A stretch of 64,000 nucleotides of DNA from Bradyrhizobium glycinis. GTDB taxonomy: Bacteria; Pseudomonadota; Alphaproteobacteria; Rhizobiales; Xanthobacteraceae. Shown here in pieces: positions 40,564 through 48,997 of the stretch. The translations under genes were made by a program, and so were the position numbers. The stretch is taken from NCBI RefSeq assembly GCF_016031655.1, contig NZ_JACCHQ010000015.1, positions 62,001-126,000 on the forward strand, given 5' to 3'. Position 1 is the first letter of the stretch, and every line of letters begins with the position of its first letter. Below the pieces are notes generated by a model, which did not search any database, was not told where the DNA came from, and was given only the letters and a program-made list of their open reading frames with translations.

Positions 40564-41751
40564 TCACAACACCTTCGACGCGCCCGGGATCTGACGCAAC
40601 GCTCGCGTCAGCGCCCAGCTCGCCGCGACAGTCAGTACGAACCCGATCGTGGCCTTGACGATCGCCGGCAGGTCGTAGTCGAACAGCCAGTATTGCAGCC
40701 ACAGTGCGATCGGATAGTGCACCAGGAACATGCCGAACGCGTCGCCCTGCATTGGATCGAGCAGCCTGGCTGAGCCTGATTGCTTGAATCTCTGGAAAAT
40801 GGCCAGGATCAGAAACATGATGGCCACGCTGAAGACAGTGAAGCAGACGGCATAAAGCGCTTCGTACCAGTCCGGCAAAGGCGACGGGTTGCCCAGTATT
40901 TCGCGCTTGATGAAGATCAGCCCCCACAAGAGGCAATACGGAACGATCGCCAGGACCATCCAGTCCCAGCTGACCTTTGCCATGCGGCCGTCGACAGAGA
41001 GCAGCCCGCGATCCATTTGCGCAACGCCGATGCCGGCACCGAAAAAGAAATAGGTCGCGTACAGCATCACGCGCCCGTGCTGGACCGAGAACGGCCCGAA
41101 CTCGAACCAACTGCTGTGTCCATAGTGGACCAGCCCGGGAATGTAGAATGCGGCGGTGACCGCCAGCATGACCGCGAAGAACACGGCGGGCCGACGCCGA
41201 CCATGCAACGAGAGGCGATTGATCGGATCGAGCAGATTGGGTGACAGCCGGTACAGCAGGCAGGCCACCAGGTCGAAGGCGAACAAGACCCACAGGAACC
41301 AGATCGGCCCGCTCGGCCAGGGGCCCTTCGTGACCATATTCCACCAGAATTCCGCAAAGCCGATCTCGGGATGCTGCCGCAGGGAGATCGCGTAGTAGGC
41401 GAGCGGAATGACCGTCAGGGCGCAGATCGCGAAGGGTAAGCCAAGCCGGAGCAGGCGATCTGCCAAATAGCCCCGGACTCCCTTCCGGGCGATGCCAGAC
41501 CAGGCGAACAGCCCCGACAGGAAGAAGAACATCGCCATGAAGAAACTGTCGGTGGCGAGAACGATCATGTCGAAGCCGAAGAAATAGGTCGGATCGGTAT
41601 GACCGAAATAAGTATAGGGGATCACCGCGTGATGCAGCAGCACCACCAGGGTCAGAAAGGTGCGGGCGCGATCAATCGCCAAGTTGCGCACCTTGCTCTG
41701 CGGCGCGGCATGCACCTCTGCGCCGATCGTCGCTGAATGTGACATCGTCAT
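40564..41751 (-). CDS. Acyltransferase family 3 membrane protein
   Basis: A 395-aa integral membrane protein with about ten spans, of the OafA/NodX-like acyltransferase-3 family that moves acetyl or similar groups onto sugars or lipids. The N-terminal RNLAIDRARTFLTLVVLLHHAVIPY contains the family Arg and HH region, and FFFLSGLFAW is the next conserved element. ATGs at 41751 and 41745 are both possible. Monocistronic; the acceptor is unknown. Confidence 0.85.
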   Translation of the reverse strand: MTMSHSATIGAEVHAAPQSKVRNLAIDRARTFLTLVVLLHHAVIPYTYFGHTDPTYFFGFDMIVLATDSFFMAMFFFLSGLFAWSGIARKGVRGYLADRLLRLGLPFAICALTVIPLAYYAISLRQHPEIGFAEFWWNMVTKGPWPSGPIWFLWVLFAFDLVACLLYRLSPNLLDPINRLSLHGRRRPAVFFAVMLAVTAAFYIPGLVHYGHSSWFEFGPFSVQHGRVMLYATYFFFGAGIGVAQMDRGLLSVDGRMAKVSWDWMVLAIVPYCLLWGLIFIKREILGNPSPLPDWYEALYAVCFTVFSVAIMFLILAIFQRFKQSGSARLLDPMQGDAFGMFLVHYPIALWLQYWLFDYDLPAIVKATIGFVLTVAASWALTRALRQIPGASKVL

Positions 41752-41927
41752 CGCGGCCGCCCCGATCCTGGTCTCGGCTGGACTCTGCCGCCGGGAACTC
41801 GATTCAGCAAGGGCAGTTTGTTTGGTAGGTCGCCCCCGATTACCTTTAGGAACCAGTTCCTCGCAGCGATGTTAGCGTTCGCCGAAAAACAGCATAGGCC
41901 GTGAGACGCGGCAGTTCGGAGCTGGCG

Positions 41928-42101
41928 ATGACGATCCTGAAATGGGCGCTGATCTTCCTCCTTGTCTCGATCGTGGCCGGCGTGCTCGGCTTCACCGGCA
42001 TCTCGGCCGCGTCGGCCGACATCGCCCGCTTCCTGTTCTACGTCTTCGTCGTGATCTTCCTGGTGCTGCTGATATTGGGACTGACGATCTTCAGGACGTA
42101 G
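41928..42101 (+). CDS. DUF1328-type small membrane protein
   Basis: A 57-aa protein with two hydrophobic spans (ILKWALIFLLVSIVAGVLGF and IARFLFYVFVVIFLVLLILG) joined by a TGISAASAD loop, the hallmark of the YtjA/DUF1328 family. GGAG at 41916-41919 supports the ATG at 41928. Family role is unknown, often linked with envelope stress in other bacteria. Confidence 0.85.
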   Translation: MTILKWALIFLLVSIVAGVLGFTGISAASADIARFLFYVFVVIFLVLLILGLTIFRT

Positions 42102-42110
42102 CTCCGCTGG

Positions 42111-42193
42111 TCCTTCCGGGGCGATGCGAAGCATCGAACTCCGGTGCGCACTCGCGCACCATAGTTCGCGTCTGCGACGCGCCCCGGAATGAC
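42111..42193. repeat. Dispersed palindrome, TTCCGGGGCG type
   Basis: The arms CTTCCGGGGCG (about 42113) and CGCCCCGGAATG (about 42180-42191) flank smaller hairpins (GATGCGAAGCATC and GGTGCGCACTCGCGCACC). Related elements are at 52478-52578 and 63898-64000. Confidence 0.75.
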
Positions 42194-42204
42194 AGTTTTC
42201 AAAA

Positions 42205-42564
42205 CTACCCCACCTCCTCGATCTTCACCTTGTCCGGATAGAACGCCAGGTGGCCCGAAATCTCGGCCATCGCGGGGAAGGGCGTCTCGTAGGTCCAGAT
42301 CGCGTTGTCCAGCGTCTTGCCGTCCGCCTTGACGCTGTAATAGTTCGCGTCCCCCTTGTAGGGGCAGTGAGTGACACGCTCGGTGCGCTCCAACAGGGCC
42401 ATGTTGGCGTCCTCTCGTGGGACATATTGCACCGCCGGATATCTGGCCTCCTTCAAGGTCAGCGCCTTGCTGGTCTCGGCGATCACGATGTCGCCCGCCG
42501 TGACGCGGACGCGCCGGGGATTTCGGGTGATGGTGATCGGGTGGTCGGGCCCTGGAAGCTTCAT
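42205..42564 (-). CDS. DUF427 domain protein
   Basis: A 119-aa single-domain protein of the DUF427 family. It shows VRVTAGDIVIAETSKALTLKEARYPAVQYVPREDA and CPYKGDANYYSV, followed by AIWTYETPFPAMAEISGHLAFYPDKVKI, which are the characteristic strands. No enzymatic role is established for the family. Convergent with the DUF1328 gene across a palindromic repeat. Confidence 0.9.
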   Translation of the reverse strand: MKLPGPDHPITITRNPRRVRVTAGDIVIAETSKALTLKEARYPAVQYVPREDANMALLERTERVTHCPYKGDANYYSVKADGKTLDNAIWTYETPFPAMAEISGHLAFYPDKVKIEEVG

Positions 42565-42743
42565 GATTTCACGCCTTTTCGATCAATCTGCCGCGCGCGG
42601 CACTTTGTCGTGCCTTTGTCCTGATGGGATCAGGGATATAGTGCCGGAAAGCGTGACGTAGAAGGCCGTTCACGCTAAGTTTGACCTTGCCGGGGAGGGG
42701 ACCCCCGGCAGCGATTCGATGATGAGACAGGAGCAAGACCCGA

Positions 42744-42980
42744 ATGCCCATGGACGCCCACGATATCGAGGCGATGATCAAGGCAGCGATCCCCGATGCC
42801 GAGGTGACCATCCGTGACCTCGCCGGCGACGGCGACCACTATGCCGCGACCGTGATCTCGGAATCCTTCCGCGGCAAGTCGCGCGTCCAGCAGCACCAGA
42901 TCGTCTACCAGTCCCTGCGCGGCCAGATGGGGGGCGTGCTGCACGCGCTGGCGCTGCAGACCGGCGTACCAGGTACCTGA
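42744..42980 (+). CDS. BolA-family protein
   Basis: A 78-aa BolA protein, which binds monothiol glutaredoxins through a shared [2Fe-2S] cluster and works in iron regulation or cluster transfer. The family core GDGDHYAATVISESFRGKSRVQQHQIVYQSLRGQMGGVLHALAL is intact, including the conserved C-terminal His of VLHALAL. Its usual partner gene, a CGFS glutaredoxin, is present but 3.8 kb downstream, separated by LtrA and ergothioneine genes. Confidence 0.92.
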   Translation: MPMDAHDIEAMIKAAIPDAEVTIRDLAGDGDHYAATVISESFRGKSRVQQHQIVYQSLRGQMGGVLHALALQTGVPGT

Positions 42981-43018
42981 CGAAGCTGCACCTGACCTGA
43001 CCAGCGCCACAGGGGACG

Positions 43019-44215
43019 ATGATGGCTGCGGACAATCCGCGCGGCGCGATGTTCCGCGTCATCAGGCCGAACCAGCACAGCCGCGTCACCAATGCCGAGC
43101 TGTTCTTCGACCTCGTCTTCGTCTTTGCCGTCACCCAGGTCTCGCACACGCTGTTGCACCATTTCACGCCGCTCGGCGCGGTGCATGTCGCGGTGCTGTT
43201 TCTCGCGGTGTGGTGGGTGTGGGTCTTCACCGCCTGGGTCACCAACTGGCTCAATCCCGAGCTGACGCCGGTCCGCCTGCTGCTGTTTTCGATGATGCTG
43301 GGCGGCCTCGTGCTGTCGACCACGATCCCGACCGCCTTCGAGGGGCGTGGCCTGTGGTTCGCCCTTGCCTACGCGGCCATGCAGGTCGGACGGACCGCGT
43401 TCTGGCTGTTCGCGACGCCGGCGCACAGGACCCTGGTCCGGCACAACGCGATCCGCATCCTGGTCTGGCTCTCAGTCTCCGCCATCTTTTGGATCCTCGG
43501 CGGCCTCGCCCATGACGAGGCACGGCTGTGGTTCTGGATCGCCGCCCTGACGATCGAATACATCTCGCCCGCGGCCCGCTTCTGGGTCCCGAAGCTCGGC
43601 TTCTCCTCTGTCGAAGCCTGGGCCGTCGAAGGCGGCCACATGGCCGAGCGCTGCGCTCTCTTCGTCATCATTGCGCTCGGCGAGGCCGTCGTCGTCAATG
43701 GCGCGACCTTCGCCGCGCTGGAATGGACCGCGGCCAACATCCTGGCCTTCGTCTCGGCACTGGTCGGTGCCATCGCGATGTGGTGGGTCTATTTCCACAA
43801 GGGCGCGGAAGCCGGGTCCGAGTGGATCTCGAAGTCCACCGAATCCGGGCGCCTGGCCAGGCTCGCCTATACTTATCTGCACCTGCCGATCGTTGCCGGC
43901 ATCATCCTGACGGCGGTGTCGGACGAATTGGTGTTGAAGCATCCGACCGGCCATTCCGATGTCCGCACGGTTCTGAGCACGATCGGCGGCCCGCTGGTGT
44001 TTTTGTTCGGCACTATCCTATTCAAGCACTCGGTCCGCGGCTTCCTCCAGCTTTCGCACGGCGTGGGCATCATCCTGCTATTGGCGCTGTGGTGGTTCGC
44101 AGCCGATCTGCCGCCGCTGTGGCTGTCAATGGCGACGAGCGCCATCTTGATCGTGGTGGCGGTGTGGGAGTCGGTATCGCTGGGGTCGACACCCGAGGAA
44201 GCCGAGGAGCATTGA
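43019..44215 (+). CDS. Low temperature requirement A (LtrA) family membrane protein
   Basis: A 398-aa protein with about twelve membrane spans. The N-terminal NAELFFDLVFVFAVTQVSHTLL is the LtrA signature, and GGHMAERCALFVIIALGEAVV is a second conserved block. The family is named after a Listeria cold-growth mutant; its biochemical role is not established. It begins 38 nt after bolA and may be co-transcribed with it; convergent with egtD. Confidence 0.87.
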   Translation: MMAADNPRGAMFRVIRPNQHSRVTNAELFFDLVFVFAVTQVSHTLLHHFTPLGAVHVAVLFLAVWWVWVFTAWVTNWLNPELTPVRLLLFSMMLGGLVLSTTIPTAFEGRGLWFALAYAAMQVGRTAFWLFATPAHRTLVRHNAIRILVWLSVSAIFWILGGLAHDEARLWFWIAALTIEYISPAARFWVPKLGFSSVEAWAVEGGHMAERCALFVIIALGEAVVVNGATFAALEWTAANILAFVSALVGAIAMWWVYFHKGAEAGSEWISKSTESGRLARLAYTYLHLPIVAGIILTAVSDELVLKHPTGHSDVRTVLSTIGGPLVFLFGTILFKHSVRGFLQLSHGVGIILLLALWWFAADLPPLWLSMATSAILIVVAVWESVSLGSTPEEAEEH

Positions 44216-44225
44216 CGCCCGGCTC

Positions 44226-45197
44226 TTACCCCGCGACCTCCAGCGCATGCACCGAGAACATCTTCGCCGCATCCGTCCAGCTCTCGCGCACGCGCCAGCC
44301 CGCGCCCCGGGCCAGCGCGGCAAAGCGCTCGATGCTGTATTTGTAGCTGTTCTCGGTGTGGATGCTCTCGCCCGGGCGGAACGAGAAGCTGGTGCCGAGC
44401 AGGCGCACGGTCTGGCTCTTCTTGCTGATCAGGTGCATCTCGATGCGGTGCCGCTCGCGATTGTAGATCGCGCGATGGGTGAAGGCGGAGAGATCAAAAT
44501 TGCCGCCGAGCTCGCGGTTGATGCGCACCAGCACATTGAGGTTGAAGCGCGCGGTGACGCCGGCCGCATCGTTATAGGCGTCGAAGAGGATCCGCTCGTC
44601 CTTCTCGAGGTCGGCGCCGATGATCATCTGCGCGCCTTTGCCGAGGATTTTGCGCGCGCTTCTCAGGAAGGCCTGCGCTTCCTGCGGCTCGAAATTGCCG
44701 ATGGTCGAGCCGGGGAAGAAACCGACCTTCGGCATGGAGGCGACCGCTTTCGGCAGCTCGAACGGCGTGGTGAAATCGGCGGCCACCGGATAGATGCCGA
44801 GCGTCGGGAAATCCCGCTTCAGGCCGCTCGCCTGTGCCTTCAGGAAGTCGCCGGAAATGTCGACGGGCACATAGGCCGCGAATTTGCAATGATCGAGCAG
44901 CAGGCGCACCTTCGTGGTTGCGCCGGCGCCGAACTCGACCAGCGCGGCATGCTCCGGGATGATCTTTGCGATCTCGCTGCCGCGCTCCTTCAGGATCGCC
45001 AGCTCGGTGCGCGTCGGATAATATTCCGGCAGCTTCGTGATCGCCTCGAACAGCTCCGATCCGGTCGCGTCATAGAAATATTTCGGCGACAGCTTTTTCG
45101 GCTGCCGCGAGAGGTCCTCGATGGCCTCGCGGGCGAAAGCGGTGGTCTGCTCGTCGGGAAGATGGGCCTCGGCCAAAGCGCTGGCGTGCACATTCAT
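44226..45197 (-). CDS. egtD: L-histidine N-alpha-methyltransferase EgtD
   Basis: Makes hercynine from histidine with three SAM molecules, the first step of ergothioneine synthesis. The 323-aa protein carries KYFYDATGSELFEAITKLPEYYPTRTE, the SAM motif ALVEFGAGATTKVRLLLD, and FFPGSTIGNFEP and IGADLEKDERIL segments typical of the family. Start at 45197, with AGGAGA 6 nt upstream. It follows egtB by 48 nt in the same direction. Confidence 0.94.
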   Translation of the reverse strand: MNVHASALAEAHLPDEQTTAFAREAIEDLSRQPKKLSPKYFYDATGSELFEAITKLPEYYPTRTELAILKERGSEIAKIIPEHAALVEFGAGATTKVRLLLDHCKFAAYVPVDISGDFLKAQASGLKRDFPTLGIYPVAADFTTPFELPKAVASMPKVGFFPGSTIGNFEPQEAQAFLRSARKILGKGAQMIIGADLEKDERILFDAYNDAAGVTARFNLNVLVRINRELGGNFDLSAFTHRAIYNRERHRIEMHLISKKSQTVRLLGTSFSFRPGESIHTENSYKYSIERFAALARGAGWRVRESWTDAAKMFSVHALEVAG

Positions 45198-45245
45198 GAT
45201 ACTCTCCTGAACGCGCTGTCCGGCGCGCATCTGTCGTCGGAATGT

Positions 45246-46544
45246 CTAGTCGTAATCGGCCAGCCGCAGTCCGGTGAATTGCCAGCGGTGGTGCGGATAG
45301 AAGAAGTTGCGATAGGTGATACGGCTGTGGCCTTGCGGAGTTGCAAGCGAGGAGCCGCGCAGCACCAGCTGGTTGACCATGAACTTGCCGTTGTACTCGC
45401 CGAGCGCGCCCTCGACCGCGCGATAGCCGGGGTAGGGCGCGTAGGAGCTGCGGGTCCACTGCCAGACGATGCCGAAGGCGTCGTTGAGCTGGCCGGTCCG
45501 CGCTGCGACCTCCCATTCCATCTCGGTCGGCAGGTGTTTGCCGGACCAGCGCGCGAAAGCGTCCGCCTCGTAATAGCTGACGTGGCAGACCGGCGCGTCC
45601 GGATCGACCGGCCTGAGGCCGGCCAGCGTCATGACCTGCCATGCGCCGTCGACCTCGCGCCAGTAGCCGGGGGCTTGCCAATCTTCCTGGCTGGCCGCGG
45701 CAAAGCCGTCCATCAGCCACAGGGTTGCGGTCCGGTAGCCGCCATCCTGTATGAAGGCGAGCCACTCGGCATTGGTGACCAGATTGCCGGCGACCTTGAC
45801 CGGACCGACCAGGGCGCGGTGTGCCGGCTTCTCGTTGTCGAAATGAAAGCCGTCGTCGACATGGCCGACGGTGTGAATGCCTTCGTTCAGTGTGATCCAG
45901 TCATCGCCGCCGCGCGATGCGGCCGGGAAGCGCCAGTCCGGGTCATACGCCGGATAGATCGGGTTCTGCGCAAAGGCATGCAGGATGTCGGTGAACATCA
46001 GCTCCTGATGCTGCTGCTCGTGATTGAGCCCGACCTCGACCAGCGGCGCGATTGCGCGGAGCTTGTCCGCGCCGGCCTCGCGGAAGAATTTGCTAACGGC
46101 CGCATCGACGTATTTGCGATAGGCGCCGACCTCGTCAGCGCTGGGACGGGTGATGTCGCCGCGATGATTGCGGGCATGTCGCGGGCCGGCGCTGACATAG
46201 TAGGAATTGAACAGGAACGCGAAATCGGGGTGGAAGGGCCGGTAGCCGGGGGCGTGCTCGCCGAGCAGGAATTGCTCCCAGAACCAGGTCGTATGGGCTC
46301 GGTGCCATTTGGTCGGGCTGGCATCGGGCATCGACTGGATCTGCTGGTCCTCGGGCGACAGCGGCGCGGCCCGGCGTTCGGTTTCGTTGCGAACGCTGAG
46401 AAACGCCGCTTCCAGCCGCTGGGCGAGGTCGTCCTGGTGGGAGGACGGTGACGAAAGCTGGGAGGCGGCCGTGGCTGAGGCTTGTTTCGTCACGTTTTTC
46501 TCCAGACAGGACAAGAGAACGTTGTTCGCATGACCCGGTTCCAT
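45246..46544 (-). CDS. egtB: Ergothioneine sulfoxide synthase EgtB
   Basis: An iron(II)-dependent enzyme that links a thiol to hercynine to form the sulfoxide. The 432-aa protein has an N-terminal DinB-like four-helix domain with iron ligands HEQQHQE (HxxxHxE) and an FGE-like C-terminal domain (VTNAEWLAFIQDGGY, LPTEMEWEVAAR, SYAPYPGYRAVEG, LRGSSLATP). No egtC is nearby, so the thiol donor may be cysteine or gamma-glutamylcysteine. Operon with egtD. Confidence 0.92.
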   Translation of the reverse strand: MEPGHANNVLLSCLEKNVTKQASATAASQLSSPSSHQDDLAQRLEAAFLSVRNETERRAAPLSPEDQQIQSMPDASPTKWHRAHTTWFWEQFLLGEHAPGYRPFHPDFAFLFNSYYVSAGPRHARNHRGDITRPSADEVGAYRKYVDAAVSKFFREAGADKLRAIAPLVEVGLNHEQQHQELMFTDILHAFAQNPIYPAYDPDWRFPAASRGGDDWITLNEGIHTVGHVDDGFHFDNEKPAHRALVGPVKVAGNLVTNAEWLAFIQDGGYRTATLWLMDGFAAASQEDWQAPGYWREVDGAWQVMTLAGLRPVDPDAPVCHVSYYEADAFARWSGKHLPTEMEWEVAARTGQLNDAFGIVWQWTRSSYAPYPGYRAVEGALGEYNGKFMVNQLVLRGSSLATPQGHSRITYRNFFYPHHRWQFTGLRLADYD

Positions 46545-46782
46545 GGACAGGGTTCGTCCTAGATAGGGGCTCCGTTACGGTATGAAAGTCCTCTGCGGCG
46601 ATGATATTGATGTCATCAGCCTATGGACCCGCTGGGCTCGGCACGGCCGCCAGGGGCCTGTCGCCGCCATTTTACTTTGGATGCACAACGGTTTGGGCTA
46701 CATATATGGGTAGGTATCGGGTTAAATCGGCTGAGCCGGCCCGAAGCAATTGGTGAGGGCTCTGCCCCAGAAGGACACGGAT

Positions 46783-47109
46783 ATGAGCATCGCGGAATTC
46801 ATCGACAATGAAGTGAAGTCGAACGACGTGGTTCTGTTCATGAAGGGGACGCCGCAATTTCCGCAGTGCGGTTTCTCCGGTCAGGTGGTCCAGATCCTCG
46901 ACCATATCGGTGTCGGCTATAAGGGCCTCAACGTTCTCGAATCCGCCGAGCTGCGCAACGGCATCAAGGAATATTCGAACTGGCCGACCATCCCGCAGCT
47001 CTACGTGAAGGGCGAGTTCATCGGCGGCTGCGACATCGTCCGTGAGATGTTCCAGGCGGGCGAATTGCAGCAGCTCTTCTCCGAGAAGGGCGTCGTCGTC
47101 GCGGCCTGA
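46783..47109 (+). CDS. grxD: Monothiol glutaredoxin (Grx4-type)
   Basis: A 108-aa CGFS glutaredoxin that carries a [2Fe-2S] cluster, often as a heterodimer with BolA. MKGTPQFPQCGFSGQVVQIL contains the CGFS site; SNWPTIPQLYVKGEFIGGCDIVREMF contains the glutathione-binding WPTIPQ loop and GGCD. Start at 46783, with AAGGA upstream. A macrodomain gene follows after 3 nt. Confidence 0.95.
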   Translation: MSIAEFIDNEVKSNDVVLFMKGTPQFPQCGFSGQVVQILDHIGVGYKGLNVLESAELRNGIKEYSNWPTIPQLYVKGEFIGGCDIVREMFQAGELQQLFSEKGVVVAA

Positions 47110-47112
47110 CAC

Positions 47113-47667
47113 GTGACCGGGCTGACGCGCCGGATTGGCGGCGCGGAGCTCGAGGTCATCGTCGCCGATATCACCACGCTCGGCGTTGACGCCATCGTCA
47201 ACGCCGCGAACACGTCGCTCCTTGGCGGGGGCGGCGTGGATGGCGCGATCCACCGGGCAGCCGGGCCCGAGCTCGTCGCCGAATGCCGCATGCTCCACGG
47301 TTGCAAGACGGGCGATGCGAAGATCACCAGGGGCTATCGGCTCAAGGCCGCGCATGTGATCCACACCGTCGGTCCGGTTTGGAATGGCGGCACGCTCGGC
47401 GAGGACGATCTGCTCGCCTCCTGCTATCGGCGGTCTATGGAGCTTTGCGGGAAGCACAAGCTGATCTCGGTGGCATTTCCCGCGATTTCGACCGGCATCT
47501 ATCGCTTTCCTGCCGACCGGGCGGCCGATATCGCCGTGCGCACGACGGTCGAAGGGCTGGCTTTGGCGCCAACCGTCGCTCGCGTCGTGTTCTGCTGCTT
47601 CTCCGAGCCGAGCGCCAGGCTCCATGCCGAGGCGCTCGCGCGACACGGCGGCCCTTGTGCCGATTGA
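47113..47667 (+). CDS. Macrodomain ADP-ribose hydrolase
   Basis: A 184-aa macrodomain protein of the MacroD/YmdB type, which removes ADP-ribose from proteins or deacetylates O-acetyl-ADP-ribose. DAIVNAANTSLLGGGGVDGAIHRAAGPEL contains the catalytic Asn/Asp region, and FPAISTGIYRFPADRAA is the phosphate loop. GTG start 3 nt after grxD, so the two are surely co-translated. Confidence 0.93.
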   Translation: MTGLTRRIGGAELEVIVADITTLGVDAIVNAANTSLLGGGGVDGAIHRAAGPELVAECRMLHGCKTGDAKITRGYRLKAAHVIHTVGPVWNGGTLGEDDLLASCYRRSMELCGKHKLISVAFPAISTGIYRFPADRAADIAVRTTVEGLALAPTVARVVFCCFSEPSARLHAEALARHGGPCAD

Positions 47668-47709
47668 GCCGGTCGGTACACTCCAGCGCGCCATGTTCGG
47701 GGAGGGGAT

Positions 47710-48996
47710 ATGATTTCACGATTTGGACTGCGTGTGCTCGCCTGCGGAGCATTGATGTCGCTTGCCGCGATGTCGCTGGCGCGCGCGGAGGGCACCTACG
47801 AGATTCCGGCCGGCGCGCATTTCAACCAGGACAAGCTCGCCAAAATCACCGAGTTCTTCAAGAACGAGGTCGCGACCGGCAAGATCGCCGGTGCAAACGT
47901 GCTGATCCAGCAGCATGGCAAGCCGGTCTATCACGAAGTCTTCGGCGTTCAGGACGTAATCAGCAAGGCCCCGATCACGGACAAGACCATCTTCCGCCTG
48001 TTCTCGATGACCAAGGCGATCACGGCGGTGGTCGCGATGCAATTGGTCGAGGACGGCAAGATCAAGCTGGACGATCCCGTCTCGAAATACATTCCCTCCT
48101 TCGCCAATGTGAAGGTCGGCGTCGAGAAGAAGGCCGAGGACGGTACGAAGTCGCTCGAGCTGGTGCCGCCGAAGCGGGCGATGACCGTGCACGATCTCAT
48201 GACGCACACCTCGGGCATCACCTACGGCTTCTACGGCGACAGCCTGGTCCGCAAGGCCTATCGCGAGGCGAATATCTATGCCGGCGACTTCGATCTGGCC
48301 GAGTTCGCCGAACGCATCGCCAAGCTGCCGTTGCACAACCAGCCTGGCGCGCTCTGGCAATACGGCCACTCGACCGACGTGCTGGCGCGTGTGATGGAGG
48401 TCGCCGCCGGCAAGCCGCTGATCGACATCATGCGCGAGAAGCTGCTCGATCCTCTCGGCATGGTCGACACCGGCTTCTTGGTCACGGACCCCGAGAAGCA
48501 GAAGCTTCTGGCCCAACCGCTGCCGAACGATTCGGATTTCCGCGTCGGCCGCATCAATGATCCGACGGTCGTCAAGAAAATCCAGTTCGCCAGCGGCGGC
48601 ATGTTCACGACCATGGCGGATTACAAGCGCTTTTCGCAGATGCTGCTCAATGGCGGCAGTCTCGACGGCAAGACCATCCTCAAGCCCGAGACGTTCAAGT
48701 TGATGACGACCGATCAGGTCGGCCCCGACTCCGGCGTCGAGCGCGACTATTTCTATTTCCCCGGCGACGGTTTCGGCTTCGGCCTCGGGCTTGCGGTCCG
48801 CACCGATCCCGGCAACGCCAAGCCGCCGCCGCCCGGCAACCTCGGCGAACTCAAGTGGGACGGCGCCTCCGGCTGCTATTTCGTGATCGATCCCAAGCAG
48901 GACATGTTCTTCGTGCTGCTGGAGCAGACCCCGAGCGAGCGCCAGCGCGTGCAGCGGACATTGAAGCAGCTGGTTTATGAAGCCATGGAGAAGTGA
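47710..48996 (+). CDS. Exported beta-lactamase-family serine hydrolase (copy 1)
   Basis: A 428-aa class C beta-lactamase / esterase-like hydrolase. Signal peptide to about residue 27 (ARAEG). The catalytic SxxK is SMTK in RLFSMTKAIT and the second motif is YGHSTD. Such enzymes cleave esters or D-amino peptides; true beta-lactamase activity is unlikely. The next gene is a tandem paralogue that starts 1 nt after this stop. Confidence 0.9.
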   Translation: MISRFGLRVLACGALMSLAAMSLARAEGTYEIPAGAHFNQDKLAKITEFFKNEVATGKIAGANVLIQQHGKPVYHEVFGVQDVISKAPITDKTIFRLFSMTKAITAVVAMQLVEDGKIKLDDPVSKYIPSFANVKVGVEKKAEDGTKSLELVPPKRAMTVHDLMTHTSGITYGFYGDSLVRKAYREANIYAGDFDLAEFAERIAKLPLHNQPGALWQYGHSTDVLARVMEVAAGKPLIDIMREKLLDPLGMVDTGFLVTDPEKQKLLAQPLPNDSDFRVGRINDPTVVKKIQFASGGMFTTMADYKRFSQMLLNGGSLDGKTILKPETFKLMTTDQVGPDSGVERDYFYFPGDGFGFGLGLAVRTDPGNAKPPPPGNLGELKWDGASGCYFVIDPKQDMFFVLLEQTPSERQRVQRTLKQLVYEAMEK

Positions 48997-48997
48997 C

